In this document: piece by piece, positions 36,346-45,751 of the stretch
Layout of the letters: every line of letters begins with the position of its first letter
How positions within the stretch are numbered: position 1 is the stretch's first letter
NCBI GenBank assembly: GCA_013298215.1
Contig: JAAFKE010000007.1
Coordinates: 51,888 to 115,887 of the forward strand
DNA: 64,000 nucleotides
From: Cytophagales bacterium
Lineage (GTDB): Bacteria > Bacteroidota > Bacteroidia > Cytophagales > Spirosomataceae
Direction: 5' to 3'
Notes under the pieces: model-generated
The model's database searches: none
Seen by the model: only the letters and a program-made list of their open reading frames with translations
Told to the model about the DNA's origin: nothing
Position numbers and translations under genes: made by a program

Positions 36346-36990
36346 ATGAGCGATTTTCTTTCTAAAATGAGGGGGCTCTTTATTGTAGAAGACCCCGCCA
36401 AAGAAACTGTCTCGGAGCCTGCCCCGGCAGTTGCCGCCCCGCCTGCCCCAGTTGCAAGCGTACAGGTTTCGGGGAAGGCGACAGATCAGTACCTCAATAT
36501 TTTACTGACTGCCATGGAGCAGAACAATCCCGTGGGTTTTGATTATTTGGAGTTCAAAAAGTCGCTCCAAACGCTCAGGACTATGGCCATGGACGACCGA
36601 ACGCGGTATTTTTCGGCTTTTGCGGCGGCGCAGGCCATGGGCGTTACGTCGGACAAACTTTTGCAGTCGGTCGATTTTTACGTGGGAGTGCTGAAAGCCG
36701 AGCAGCAGAAATTTGAGGAGGCCCACCAAAAGCAACGCCAGCAAAAAGTGGGCAACCGCGAAACCCAGTTGCAAGACTTAGACGCAACCATGCAGGCCAA
36801 AAACGAGCAGATTGCCAAACTAACCGCCGAGGTGCAGGCCCATCAAGGCCAAAAAGAACAACTCAGGGCCGAAATATTGCAGGCCACTGAAAAGCTCGAA
36901 AGCACCCGAAACGATTTTTTGGCCAGCTACCAAGACCTGGCCGCGCAGATAGACAACGACGTGGCCAACATAAAGCAATACTTAAAGTAG
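36346..36990 (+). CDS. Unrecognised coiled-coil protein
   Basis: I do not recognise this 214-residue protein. The first 45 residues are low complexity (EPAPAVAAPPAPVA). Residues 46-110 look helical and globular (YLNILLTAMEQNNPVGFDYLEF), and 115-200 form a long coiled coil rich in Gln, Glu, Lys. No signal peptide or membrane segment. The next gene, 52 bases downstream on the same strand, encodes a membrane-anchored coiled-coil protein, so the two probably act as a pair, perhaps like PspA/LiaF-type envelope stress proteins. That comparison is only by architecture. Preceded by the two-hairpin repeat. Confidence 0.75.
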   Translation: MSDFLSKMRGLFIVEDPAKETVSEPAPAVAAPPAPVASVQVSGKATDQYLNILLTAMEQNNPVGFDYLEFKKSLQTLRTMAMDDRTRYFSAFAAAQAMGVTSDKLLQSVDFYVGVLKAEQQKFEEAHQKQRQQKVGNRETQLQDLDATMQAKNEQIAKLTAEVQAHQGQKEQLRAEILQATEKLESTRNDFLASYQDLAAQIDNDVANIKQYLK

Positions 36991-37042
36991 CCCGCAATTA
37001 TTGAACCGATTCGATTTAATTTCACTCAAAAAAAGTACAAAA

Positions 37043-38047
37043 ATGGAAATGCAAGACATTAAACCCAAGTCGTTTTGGGAGCGCCCCGAGGGAACAACGG
37101 GCATGATTGGCCTGGCGGCTATTGTTTTGGGAGGTGGCTACCTGCTGTACCAAGCCTTGCCCGTGTTGATAACGTTGGTGTCGAACACACTTTATTTGGG
37201 GCTTTTGTTGGCCGTTTTAGCGGGTTTTGTGTACGTAATACTCGACCCCAAGATGCGAAATTTGGTGTCGTACATGTACCAAAGCATCATGCGCTGGATC
37301 ACGGGCGTGTTTGTGCAGATTGATCCGATCGGTATTTTGAAGACCTACGTCGATACGCTCAAAGACAATCTGGGTAAAATGAACAAGCAAATTTCGCAGC
37401 TAAAAGGCCAGATGTACCAGCTCAAACAGATTATTGACACCAATAAAAAGCAGATTGAGAGCAACCTGAACCTGGCCAGCAAGGCCAAAGAAACCGAAAA
37501 GGCGGCCATGATGGTACTCAAAACCCGCAAGGCAGGCCGTTTGCAGGATTCTAACATGCGCCTGGAAGACTTGTACAAAAAAATGGAGATACTATACCGG
37601 GTGCTGACGAAAATGTACGAAAATTCGGAGATTATGCTCGAAGATGTTCAGGATCAGGTAGTTGTGAAGGAGCAGGAGCGCAAAGCCATTCGGGCGAGTC
37701 ATTCGGCCATGAAATCGGCGATGAACATAATCAGTGGCAACAAAGACCAGCGTTATATGTTCGACATGGCCCTGGAGTCGATTGCCGACGATGTGAGCCA
37801 GAAAGTGGGCGAAATGGAGCGTTTCATGGAGATGTCGTCTAATTTTATGAACTCAATCGACCTTCAAAATGGTGTTTTTGAGGACGAGGGCATGAAAATG
37901 CTGGAGCAGTGGGAGAAGGAGGGCGTTTCGTTTTTGCTGGGCCCCGAAAAAACCAAACTCATATCGGCCACGTCGAGCGTGAACTTAGAGCTCCCCGCCC
38001 AACGAAGCCAACGAATTGATAATCAATACGATAAGTTGTTTGAATAA
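37043..38047 (+). CDS. Membrane-anchored coiled-coil protein, function unknown
   Basis: A 334-residue protein from ATG 37043 (MEMQDIKPKSFWERPEG); the TTG-started longer frame is not needed. Two hydrophobic spans (about 20-42 and 47-67) are followed by a cytoplasm-sized helical region of about 260 residues. This has PspA-like coiled-coil texture (LGKMNKQISQLKGQMYQLKQ; MRLEDLYKKMEILYRVLTKM). The family is not one I can name. Paired with the coiled-coil gene at 36346, and followed by a clear terminator at 38079-38117. May sense or brace the membrane. Confidence 0.75.
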   Translation: MEMQDIKPKSFWERPEGTTGMIGLAAIVLGGGYLLYQALPVLITLVSNTLYLGLLLAVLAGFVYVILDPKMRNLVSYMYQSIMRWITGVFVQIDPIGILKTYVDTLKDNLGKMNKQISQLKGQMYQLKQIIDTNKKQIESNLNLASKAKETEKAAMMVLKTRKAGRLQDSNMRLEDLYKKMEILYRVLTKMYENSEIMLEDVQDQVVVKEQERKAIRASHSAMKSAMNIISGNKDQRYMFDMALESIADDVSQKVGEMERFMEMSSNFMNSIDLQNGVFEDEGMKMLEQWEKEGVSFLLGPEKTKLISATSSVNLELPAQRSQRIDNQYDKLFE

Positions 38048-38078
38048 GCGATAGTACGTTAGACCAACACCCAGTGAG

Positions 38079-38117
38079 CGGCCAAAAGGTAGTAGTAATT
38101 TAGCTGCCTTTTGGCCG
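38079..38117 (+). terminator. Intrinsic terminator after the coiled-coil gene pair
   Basis: CGGCCAAAAGGTAG (38079-38092) pairs with CTGCCTTTTGGCCG (38104-38117), 14 bp with one G-U, loop of 11 bases, then TTTTT. It lies between convergent genes and can serve both, with the better U run on the plus strand. Confidence 0.85.
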
Positions 38118-38120
38118 TTT

Positions 38121-39065
38121 TTAGTTTGCTTTGCCGCCCCGAATCACTTGTTTTATGATGTAGAGTGGGCGGTTTTTGGACTGAAAAAATATTCTTAGCA
38201 CGTATTCTCCGATCAGGCCGAGGGCAATGAGTTGGATGCCACTGAAAAGTACGATCACGAACAAAAGCGCGATGAAGCCCTCGGGAACTGTACCGACCGT
38301 TATTTTTTTGATGAGCGTAATCACAAAATAAACCAGCGAAAGTAGAATGGCTCCGAAGCCAATCGACGACACAAATTTGATTGGAAACTCGCTGAAATTG
38401 AAAATACCGTTGTAGGCCAATTTAAACAGCATTCCAAAATCGTACTTGGCCTCGCCCGCCGCGCGTTCGTTGCGCTCGTATTCCAGGCCCACCTGCTTGA
38501 AGCCGATCCAACTCCGCATACCTCTGATGTAGCGACTTTCTTCGGGCATTTTGTTGAGTATATCAACTACGCGGCGGCTAATGAGCGAGAAATCCCCGCT
38601 GTCCAACGGGATTTCTATGTACGAAATTGACTTCATCAGGCGGTAAAACAAAAAATAGGCGCTCTTCTTGACGAAGCCTTCTTTGCGTTTTTTGCGAACG
38701 GCATACACCACATCGTAGCCTTCTTTCATTTTGGCGTGTAGCTCCGTGAGTAGTTCGGGCGGGTCTTGCAGGTCGCCATCTATCACCATAATAGCCTCAC
38801 TTCCAACTGCTTCGCTGAGGCCAGCCGTGAGCGCAAGTTGGTGGCCGTGGTTGCGCGACAAAAAAACGCAACTGTACCGAGCATCGCTCAGTGCCAGTTG
38901 TTGCATCATCAGGGGTGTTTTGTCGCGGCTGCCATCGTCCACGAGCACCACCTCAATGCGCAGCTCGCTGGCATCCATGAGGGCGTTGAGCCGAGCCACC
39001 AAAAGCGGTAGGGCTTCTTGTTCGTTATAAAGCGGCGCAACGATTGAGATAACTGGGTTTTCCAT
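38121..39065 (-). CDS. GT2 glycosyltransferase, DPM/GtrB-like with two membrane spans
   Basis: A 314-residue family 2 glycosyltransferase. The GT-A domain has ISIVAPLYNEQEALP, the nucleotide-binding VLVDDGSRDKT near 40, SRNHGHQLALTAG and the metal-binding DGDLQDPPE near 96. It ends in two transmembrane spans (about 230-255 and 268-292). This is the layout of dolichol/polyprenyl-phosphate mannose or glucose synthases (DPM1, GtrB, ArnC). These make the lipid-linked sugar used by GT-C enzymes; the polytopic gene immediately upstream (12 bases) may be such a user. Part of a three-gene minus-strand run with a methyltransferase. Confidence 0.9.
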   Translation of the reverse strand: MENPVISIVAPLYNEQEALPLLVARLNALMDASELRIEVVLVDDGSRDKTPLMMQQLALSDARYSCVFLSRNHGHQLALTAGLSEAVGSEAIMVIDGDLQDPPELLTELHAKMKEGYDVVYAVRKKRKEGFVKKSAYFLFYRLMKSISYIEIPLDSGDFSLISRRVVDILNKMPEESRYIRGMRSWIGFKQVGLEYERNERAAGEAKYDFGMLFKLAYNGIFNFSEFPIKFVSSIGFGAILLSLVYFVITLIKKITVGTVPEGFIALLFVIVLFSGIQLIALGLIGEYVLRIFFQSKNRPLYIIKQVIRGGKAN

Positions 39066-39077
39066 AGATGGGGGTCG

Positions 39078-40796
39078 TCAAATATCACTTTTTTTGAATG
39101 AACTCTTTACCACTACCGTTTGGTTGGTTGCTTTTACGACGCTTTTTTGGTTGTTTATTTCCACCAAAAATACTTTATACAAACCAACCGAAAGCCCTTT
39201 TTTGAGAATGGGGGCGGTGTCGAAACCCGGGCAGTAGTAGTTTTGGGTTGTTATAAATCTTCGCAGACCGTTTCGGCGTTGTTGGGCGGGAAAGAGGTGC
39301 GTCTCGCGGTCAGATTTTAGAACAATGTACGCGCCGTCGTCGAGCTGGGGGCCTTGCACAAACGTATCGCTACCGAAACGCACGTAGCCGTTGTCGTCGG
39401 TGCTGGTTATAGACAAAGTATCTGTTGATGTAATTGTCTTTGAACCAGTTAGTTGCGCCTCGATGGGTGTGAAAACATTCGTTGGAACGGTGTAGTAATG
39501 GTTGTCTAAGCTATGCTGGATGATGGAATCGACGGCGTTTTTGTGGGCAAAATAAACGGGCGAGGTGGGCAGGTTGTTGCCGTATTTCCAAGAAAACATA
39601 TCGGCCATTAAATCGCGCCGAAAATTTATTACATCGGCGGTGTATTTGTAGTAAGAAAACGCGTTGGCCACCAAGCCAACCCCCAAACCGAGGACAAACA
39701 CCAGCTTTTGCCATTTTTTGTGAACTACCAAAAACAACGTGCAATAGACCAGTACCAAAGCCACCGCCAGTGTGAGTTTGTAGCGGCTCCTAAAAACGGC
39801 CGCGAAGCCGTCGCCGGCTCGTGCAATCGAAAATAAAAAGGCCGTTGCGGTGATAAACAACAAAACACCCACCCAAAATACCAATGCTTTGTTTGACGGG
39901 CTGGGTACTTTGGGGTTTGTTTTGAAGATTAGTTTCCAGCACAAAAACAGCACCCAGCCAATGATTACTAATCCGAAAGGAATCGTGACGAGTCCCCGGG
40001 CGGTGAGCGACAAGCCCGCGCCAGGGTCGAAGAATTGACCCATAAAAGCGGGGAAGTCGGCCAAAATATTGAGTGGATACCTCACCAGGTTGTCGCTTAG
40101 TTTGGGCCTGAACGCTGGTATGACCAGGTTATGAAAGTACAGGCCAATACAAAAAAGCGTCCAGATGGCCCACCCGCCTGCCGTCCTGAACCGCCGCTGG
40201 TACAACAACACCAACAGGCACGGCACGAGCATAACCACGCCGTTTCCGCTGCTGAAAGAACCCAATAAAGCCACGAAAAGGGCGGCAATGAGGGTGGGGA
40301 CAGTATTTTGCGAGACCAGAAAAATACTGACAACGGCAAAGAACAGCACTGCAAAGTTTTGGCACGGAATCATACTCCAGAAGATTCCTTCGTGGTACTG
40401 AACCTGAAAAAGCAGCAACGACACGGGGATTAGCCCCCAAATGGGCAGTTTGGCTTGCATGAACGTGCGGCCGATGAGGCAAAAAATGCCCAAAATGAGC
40501 AGGCAACCCAAAAAAAGGTGGTATTTCAGATTGACTTCGCCGTTGATGCTGTACAGGGCGTAAGTCACGATGCGGTTGAAGACCACGCGGTGTTCGTCGT
40601 CTTGCAGCAAAAAAACACTGACTTTTTGCCCAATTCCCTCGGCACTATTTACCTTTTGTACCACTTCTAAAATACCGTCGAAGTCGTCTTGAAAAGGGAT
40701 ACCGACGGCGTACCTCCAAACAAAGGCGTAGAAAAGTACGATGGGTAGGCTAATAAGTAAAACTACTAAAAATCGGCGTGTTGCAGGATTTCGCAT
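39078..40796 (-). CDS. Large polytopic membrane protein, possible GT-C glycosyltransferase
   Basis: A 572-residue protein with about eleven hydrophobic spans over residues 8-380 and a C-terminal extracytoplasmic domain of about 170 residues (for example TVPTNVFTPIEAQL). The first loop holds PFQDDFDGILEVVQK, an acidic pair directly after the first span as in GT-C enzymes, and QDDEHRVVFNRI follows. Encoded between a GT2 polyprenyl-phosphate-sugar synthase and a methyltransferase on the same strand, it may transfer a sugar outside the membrane. No exact family can be named by eye. Confidence 0.65.
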   Translation of the reverse strand: MRNPATRRFLVVLLISLPIVLFYAFVWRYAVGIPFQDDFDGILEVVQKVNSAEGIGQKVSVFLLQDDEHRVVFNRIVTYALYSINGEVNLKYHLFLGCLLILGIFCLIGRTFMQAKLPIWGLIPVSLLLFQVQYHEGIFWSMIPCQNFAVLFFAVVSIFLVSQNTVPTLIAALFVALLGSFSSGNGVVMLVPCLLVLLYQRRFRTAGGWAIWTLFCIGLYFHNLVIPAFRPKLSDNLVRYPLNILADFPAFMGQFFDPGAGLSLTARGLVTIPFGLVIIGWVLFLCWKLIFKTNPKVPSPSNKALVFWVGVLLFITATAFLFSIARAGDGFAAVFRSRYKLTLAVALVLVYCTLFLVVHKKWQKLVFVLGLGVGLVANAFSYYKYTADVINFRRDLMADMFSWKYGNNLPTSPVYFAHKNAVDSIIQHSLDNHYYTVPTNVFTPIEAQLTGSKTITSTDTLSITSTDDNGYVRFGSDTFVQGPQLDDGAYIVLKSDRETHLFPAQQRRNGLRRFITTQNYYCPGFDTAPILKKGLSVGLYKVFLVEINNQKSVVKATNQTVVVKSSFKKSDI

Positions 40797-40805
40797 GGAG
40801 AGGAC

Positions 40806-41552
40806 TTATTTTTTTGTCCAAGATAACAAGATCGAAGACCCAAACGGAAAGCTGTATTTTCGGAGCCAGAAACGTTCAAGGTTAAAAAGCCAATAAAGTA
40901 TGCCGTTTAGCTTGTTCTCCTTGGTAATGATGGTAAAGTCGGAACCCGCATCTTTTCTGATCCATTTTTCGGGAATAACCTTGGTAAGTTTTCTGAAAAC
41001 GTAGAGCGGCACAAACAGGTTGGTGCTAAAATAGGTGCTGTGACTTACTTTCCCATTTAGTTCGTCAAACAGCGGCACGAGGTCGGCCAGAACGTAGCGT
41101 CTGAAATGCTGGTTTATGTCGTCGTGTTTGCTCCAAAGGCCCATGAAAGCAGGAACCGTCAGGCAAAGCATTCCGCCTTTCTTGCAGACGCGCCCCATTT
41201 CTTTAACCGCCAGGGCGTCGTTTTCGATGTGTTCTATTACGTCGAAGGCGCACACCAAATCGAAGGTCTCGTTGCCGAAGGGCAGTGCCGTAGCCGATGC
41301 GTTTATGATGTTTATACCCAATTTTTCTTTGGTAAAATCAAAGCATTCTTGGTCGTATTCGATGGACGTAACCTGGCCAAATTCTTCTAAAAGTACGCTC
41401 GTATGACCGGTTGCTGCACCCACGTTGAGAATGTTTAGCTGTTTTGAGGGTACGCTTTTTCTTAGGTGGTCGAAAATGATGGATGCTCGTACTTTAAACC
41501 ACCAGTTTTCTCGTTCGAGATAGAAATAATCATTGTAATAGTTCTTATCCAT
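40806..41552 (-). CDS. Class I SAM-dependent methyltransferase
   Basis: A 248-residue protein from ATG 41552 (MDKNYYNDYFYLERENWWF); the longer frame from 41615 adds an unlikely hydrophobic leader. SAM-binding motif I is ILNVGAATGHTS near 41, motif II ends in TSIEYDQECFDF, and the post-I region reads LPFGNETFDLVCAFDVIEHIENDALAVKE near 92. The 'E-x-x-x-WWF-x-x-R' N-terminus is common in methyltransferases of polysaccharide clusters. It lies ten bases upstream of the GT-C-like gene. Likely O-methylates a sugar or lipid carrier, inferred from context. Confidence 0.88.
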   Translation of the reverse strand: MDKNYYNDYFYLERENWWFKVRASIIFDHLRKSVPSKQLNILNVGAATGHTSVLLEEFGQVTSIEYDQECFDFTKEKLGINIINASATALPFGNETFDLVCAFDVIEHIENDALAVKEMGRVCKKGGMLCLTVPAFMGLWSKHDDINQHFRRYVLADLVPLFDELNGKVSHSTYFSTNLFVPLYVFRKLTKVIPEKWIRKDAGSDFTIITKENKLNGILYWLFNLERFWLRKYSFPFGSSILLSWTKK

Positions 41553-41769
41553 TTGTATTGCACACCGTAAAACCAACACTAAGTAAAGGCCAGAAGCGTT
41601 CGAGTTGTACGCCACTTAAAGCCCAAAATTACTTTTTTATCGGTCAGATTCCTAATTTGGGGATTTAAAAGCAATTTTCAGTTCGCAGTAATATACCCTG
41701 TCAAGTTGTCAGTGGTGGCGATTTTGGCAAAATTATTGTTGCTTGTTTGCGAAATAATGAAATAAAAAA

Positions 41770-42339
41770 ATGATTGAAAATCCTGAAAATCAGACAAAAA
41801 CTGGCGTAGAGACTGACATCGAGTCAGCCCAGGAGAAAAACCTGCAAGACGTTGAAGAAGTAATTGCCGATGAATTGCCGCTGGTCGAGGCCGACACTGA
41901 GTCGGTTCTAAGGCAGGAGGTAGCCGAGCTGAAAGACAAATACTTGCGCCTTTTCGCCGATTTTGAGAACTTTCGCCGCCGCACCGCCAAAGAAAAAATA
42001 GACCTCATGGCCACCGCCAACGAAGACGTGCTGAAATCGGTGCTGCCCGTTTTGGACGATTTTGAGCGTGGTTTGGCTTCCATGGAGGCATCGACCGAGG
42101 TCGAGCCGCTCAAAGAAGGGGTCTTGCTGGTGTATAATAAATTGTTTAAAACCCTGGAACAGAAAGGGCTCAAGCCCATGAGTTCGAAGGGCGAAATGTT
42201 CAACCCCGATTTGCACGAGTCGATCACGCAGTTTCCTGCTGGCGACGAAAACAAAGGCAAAGTGGTGGACGAAATCGAAAAAGGCTACACACTAAACGAA
42301 AAAGTAATTCGCTACGCCAAGGTTGTGGTAGGAATGTAA
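41770..42339 (+). CDS. grpE: Nucleotide exchange factor GrpE
   Basis: Releases ADP from DnaK. The 189-residue protein has an acidic N-terminal tail, a long dimerisation helix (LRQEVAELKDKYLRLFADFENFRRRTAKEK) and the beta-domain with GMFNPDLHES-like GEMFNPDLHESI and the closing GYTLNEKVIRYAKVVVG. Length is normal. dnaJ follows after 17 bases on the same strand; dnaK is not in the window. Divergent from the methyltransferase. No CIRCE-type inverted repeat is visible upstream, so HrcA control is not suggested by the sequence. Confidence 0.96.
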   Translation: MIENPENQTKTGVETDIESAQEKNLQDVEEVIADELPLVEADTESVLRQEVAELKDKYLRLFADFENFRRRTAKEKIDLMATANEDVLKSVLPVLDDFERGLASMEASTEVEPLKEGVLLVYNKLFKTLEQKGLKPMSSKGEMFNPDLHESITQFPAGDENKGKVVDEIEKGYTLNEKVIRYAKVVVGM

Positions 42340-42356
42340 GAAAACAATAGACAACA

Positions 42357-43511
42357 ATGGCAAAGAAAGATTATTATGACCTGCTGGGCGTGGCCAAAAA
42401 TGCCACCGAAGACGAACTGAAAAAAGCCTACCGCAAGCTGGCGATTCAGTACCATCCCGACAAAAACCCTGGCGATAAAGCCGCCGAGGAGAAGTTTAAG
42501 GAAATTGCCGAGGCGTACAGTGTGCTTTCGGACACCACCAAACGCCAGCAGTATGACCGCTTCGGCCACGCTGGCATGGCAGGTGCAGCGGGTGGCGGCG
42601 GCGGCGGATATTCCAACATGGAAGACATATTTAGCCAGTTTGGCGATATTTTTGGCGACAGCAGCCCCTTTGGCGATGTTTTCGGCAGAAGTAGCGGCGG
42701 CGGGCAGGGGCGGCGCGTTCGGCGCGGGTCAGACTTGCGCATCAAACTCAAGCTAAGTTTGCAAGAAATTGCCAACGGTGCCGAGAAAAAGATTAAAGTG
42801 AAACGTTACGTGGGTTGTAATTCCTGCGCTGGAAACGGTTCTAAAAACGGCACGGCACTCAAAACTTGTGGCACTTGCAACGGCGCGGGGCAGGTGCGCA
42901 AGGTGGTCAATACGATGCTCGGCCAAATGGTGTCGAGCAGTACTTGCCCCACTTGCAACGGCGAGGGCAAGATCGTCAGCGAGCGTTGCGAGGTGTGCGC
43001 TGGCGAGGGCCGCACGTTGCTCGACGATGTAATTCCGATCAATATTCCAGCGGGCGTGGCCGAGGGTATGCAACTGTCGATGAGTGGCAAAGGCAACGTG
43101 CCGCAGCGCGGTGGCGTGGCTGGCGACCTGCTCATTGTGGTGGAGGAAGAGGAAGACGAACTCCTCAAACGCGACGGTAACAACGTGGTGTTCGACGCGC
43201 ACCTCAACTTTGTGGATGCCGTTTTGGGAACGAGCATCGAGGTGCCAACCATCGACGGAAAAGCCAAGATTGCCATTGAGCCTGGTACGCAGGGCGGAAA
43301 GATTTTGAGGCTCAAAGGCAAGGGAATAAAGGAATTGAACGGCTACGGACGCGGCGACCAGCTGGTGCACGTGAATATCTGGACTCCCAAGGCCGTGAGC
43401 GCCGACGAGAGAACGGTACTCGAAAAACTACGCGACTCGCCAAACTTTCAGCCCAAGCCTGTGAAAGGTGAGAAGAGCTTTTTTGACAAAATGAAGGATT
43501 TTTTCCAGTAA
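42357..43511 (+). CDS. dnaJ: Chaperone DnaJ
   Basis: Co-chaperone that stimulates DnaK ATPase. The 384-residue type I J-protein has the J domain with HPD in [10 protein letters not shown] near 33, a Gly-rich linker ([24 protein letters not shown]), the zinc region with four paired-cysteine repeats ([32 protein letters not shown]) and the C-terminal substrate-binding domain. All elements present. Cotranscribed with grpE. It lies inside a region otherwise devoted to surface polysaccharides, probably by chance of gene order. Confidence 0.98.
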   Translation: MAKKDYYDLLGVAKNATEDELKKAYRKLAIQYHPDKNPGDKAAEEKFKEIAEAYSVLSDTTKRQQYDRFGHAGMAGAAGGGGGGYSNMEDIFSQFGDIFGDSSPFGDVFGRSSGGGQGRRVRRGSDLRIKLKLSLQEIANGAEKKIKVKRYVGCNSCAGNGSKNGTALKTCGTCNGAGQVRKVVNTMLGQMVSSSTCPTCNGEGKIVSERCEVCAGEGRTLLDDVIPINIPAGVAEGMQLSMSGKGNVPQRGGVAGDLLIVVEEEEDELLKRDGNNVVFDAHLNFVDAVLGTSIEVPTIDGKAKIAIEPGTQGGKILRLKGKGIKELNGYGRGDQLVHVNIWTPKAVSADERTVLEKLRDSPNFQPKPVKGEKSFFDKMKDFFQ

Positions 43512-43598
43512 ACAACCTCAGATTCGATGTTCCGTCTTTGAATACCCCAACTGCCTCACAAAATAGGTTTTCGCGCAAACGGGGCAGGGAATCTATTG

Positions 43599-43606
43599 TA
43601 CCTTTG
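43599..43606 (+). promoter_or_regulatory. Probable -7 box of glf
   Basis: TACCTTTG fits TAnnTTTG and lies 59 bases before the glf ATG. No -33 TTTG at the right spacing. It suggests glf is transcribed independently of grpE-dnaJ. Confidence 0.45.
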
Positions 43607-43664
43607 TGCGCTGGTTGAGTAGCAGTATGTTAGACACCCTTTTTTTGATCCAACACCGAAACAA

Positions 43665-44771
43665 ATGCATAAATACGATTATTTAATAGTAGGAGCGGGG
43701 CTTTTTGGCGGCGTGTTTGCCCACGAGGCCACCAAGCGCGGAAAAAAATGTTTGGTCATCGACCGCCGCGACCACATTGGGGGAAACACCTATTGCCAAA
43801 ACGTGGAGGGTATAAACGTTCATAAATACGGGGCGCATATTTTTCATACCAACGACAAAGCGGTGTGGGACTACGTGAACTCGTTCGTCGAGTTTAACCG
43901 GTACACCAACTCGCCGTTGGCCAACTACAAGGGCGACCTCTACAACCTGCCCTTCAACATGAATACTTTCTACCAACTCTGGAAGGTAAAAACACCCCAG
44001 GAGGCGCGCGACATCATAGACCGGCAAAAGGCCGCCCTCGGCGACGCCGAACCCCAGAACTTGGAGGAGCAGGCGGTGTCGCTGGTGGGTGAGGATATTT
44101 ACCAAAAGCTCATTAAGGGCTACACCGAAAAACAGTGGGGACGCGCCTGCAAAGACCTGCCCCCGTTTATTATAAAGCGGTTGCCAGTTCGGTTTACGTA
44201 TGACAACAATTATTTCAATGACCGTTACCAGGGTATTCCGATGGGCGGGTACAATAAACTAACCGAGGCACTCCTCGAAGGCTCGGAGGTACGTTTGGGA
44301 GTCGATTTTTTTGAGAACCGCGCCGACCTCACCGCCCAAGCCCAGCAGGTGGTTTATACGGGCAAGATAGACGAATATTTTGATTACAGCCTCGGCGCGT
44401 TGGCCTACCGCAGCCTTAGATTTGAACACCAAACGCTGCCCCAAGACAATTACCAGGGCAACGCCGTCGTTAATTATACCGATGCCCAAACGCCGTTTAC
44501 AAGGATCATTGAACACAAACACTTTGAGTTTGGCACGCAGCCCAGTACAGTCATCACGCGGGAGTATCCCGAAGAGTCAGAACCTGGTAGCGAGCCCTAC
44601 TACCCCGTCAATGACGATGCCAACGAAAGCATTGCCCGTGAATACAAAAAAATGGCCGATGCCCAACCAAACGTCATTTTTGGCGGGCGGCTTGCCGAGT
44701 ACCGCTACTACGATATGCACCAGGTGGTGGCTTCGGCACTCAAAAAGGTGCGCGTTCATTTTGGCGAATAA
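43665..44771 (+). CDS. glf: UDP-galactopyranose mutase
   Basis: Converts UDP-galactopyranose to UDP-galactofuranose with reduced FAD; supplies Galf to surface glycans. The 368-residue protein shows the FAD-binding YLIVGAGLFGGVFA at residues 4-17, DRRDHIGGNTY near 34, YGAHIFHTND near 54, GYTEKQWGRA near 149 and the substrate-site YRYYDMHQVV at the C-terminus. The conserved arginines in RLPVRFTYDNNYFNDRYQG are present. Length normal. It precedes the export operon, so the polysaccharide made here probably contains Galf. Confidence 0.97.
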   Translation: MHKYDYLIVGAGLFGGVFAHEATKRGKKCLVIDRRDHIGGNTYCQNVEGINVHKYGAHIFHTNDKAVWDYVNSFVEFNRYTNSPLANYKGDLYNLPFNMNTFYQLWKVKTPQEARDIIDRQKAALGDAEPQNLEEQAVSLVGEDIYQKLIKGYTEKQWGRACKDLPPFIIKRLPVRFTYDNNYFNDRYQGIPMGGYNKLTEALLEGSEVRLGVDFFENRADLTAQAQQVVYTGKIDEYFDYSLGALAYRSLRFEHQTLPQDNYQGNAVVNYTDAQTPFTRIIEHKHFEFGTQPSTVITREYPEESEPGSEPYYPVNDDANESIAREYKKMADAQPNVIFGGRLAEYRYYDMHQVVASALKKVRVHFGE

Positions 44772-44777
44772 TTTGCT

Positions 44778-44785
44778 TACATTTG
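44778..44785 (+). promoter_or_regulatory. Possible -7 box of the polysaccharide export operon
   Basis: TACATTTG fits TAnnTTTG, seven bases after the glf stop and 134 bases before the exporter ATG. No -33 element is clear. The long leader would be unusual, so the call is tentative. Confidence 0.35.
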
Positions 44786-44918
44786 CAACGCACAAAGCCC
44801 GTTGGTTGCCCTCAAATGGCTCTAACCAATTTTTTTGGGTTTGGGCAGTAAGGCCAAACGCGGCAGCAAACCGCGCCCGACACCAGCCGCTTTAAAACGG
44901 ATATAGAGATTCCTGACA

Positions 44919-45749
44919 ATGAAATACCTGTTTTGTTTATTAGTTAGTTTGTGCGTTTTTGATGCTTTGCAGGCGCAACAAATTTCGAGAAAAGAAGCCA
45001 GAAGGCTGGCTAAGTTGGGTATTTTGCCTGGCGACTCGCTCACGCAGGTGCAGCGCGACTCGGTCGAGATTGGCCTCCTGAACCGCCTGGACACCCTCCG
45101 CTACCGCATTAAACCTGGCGACCACCTGCGGGTGCGGAGCTTCAATTCTACGGCTACGCTGTTTCCTACGCCCACGGCGGCGGGGGCGGCCGTTATGCCC
45201 ACCGGAAACCCCAAAGACCCCCTCGAGGTGCGCGTCGATCCGAACGGAATGGCTGTTTTTCCGCAGATAGGCCGCTTGAAAGTAACGGGGCTTACCAAAC
45301 AAGAGGCCGCCGCACTTTTAGAAACCAGATACAGCGACATTATCCAAAACCCAATTATAGAAGTAGACATTACCAACCTAAGAGTACAGGTGCTGGGTGG
45401 AGTGAACCGGCAGGGTAGTTTTTTGATCGAAAACGAAAAATATACCCTCGGCCAAGTAATTGCGCTGGCGGGTGGGGTCGATTTTACGGTGGCCGATAAG
45501 AAATTTAAAATTTTGCGGGGTAGTCAAACGGGGCGCCAGTACCAGTTTACGTATGACATAAGAGACCTCAGCGACCCACGTATTACCAATTTGCCTATTT
45601 TCGACAACGACATCGTGTTTGTGCCACCCTCAAAGGGCGCGCTCAGAAACGTGACCAATCAGCGGCGCAATACCTTCCTAACGCCCATTGCTATACTTAT
45701 TAATTCGGTGGCTATTTTGGCCACGGTAATTATTGCAATCTATAAATAG
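44919..45749 (+). CDS. Wza-like polysaccharide export protein
   Basis: A 276-residue exported protein: signal peptide (MKYLFCLLVSLCVFDALQAQ), Poly_export domain (about 60-165, RYRIKPGDHLRVRSFN; VDPNGMAVFPQIGRLKVTGL), an SLBB domain (about 168-240, VLGGVNRQGSFLI; TLGQVIALAGGV) and a C-terminal membrane span (TPIAILINSVAILATVIIAI). It forms the outer-membrane channel for capsule or exopolysaccharide together with the Wzc-like protein two genes on. No lipobox Cys follows the signal peptide, unlike enterobacterial Wza. First gene of a tight run with the phosphatase and kinase. Confidence 0.93.
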   Translation: MKYLFCLLVSLCVFDALQAQQISRKEARRLAKLGILPGDSLTQVQRDSVEIGLLNRLDTLRYRIKPGDHLRVRSFNSTATLFPTPTAAGAAVMPTGNPKDPLEVRVDPNGMAVFPQIGRLKVTGLTKQEAAALLETRYSDIIQNPIIEVDITNLRVQVLGGVNRQGSFLIENEKYTLGQVIALAGGVDFTVADKKFKILRGSQTGRQYQFTYDIRDLSDPRITNLPIFDNDIVFVPPSKGALRNVTNQRRNTFLTPIAILINSVAILATVIIAIYK

Positions 45750-45751
45750 CG

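Noticed and set aside
41616..41769. CIRCE/HrcA operator upstream of grpE
   Set aside because: No inverted TTAGCACTC-type repeat is visible in the gap.
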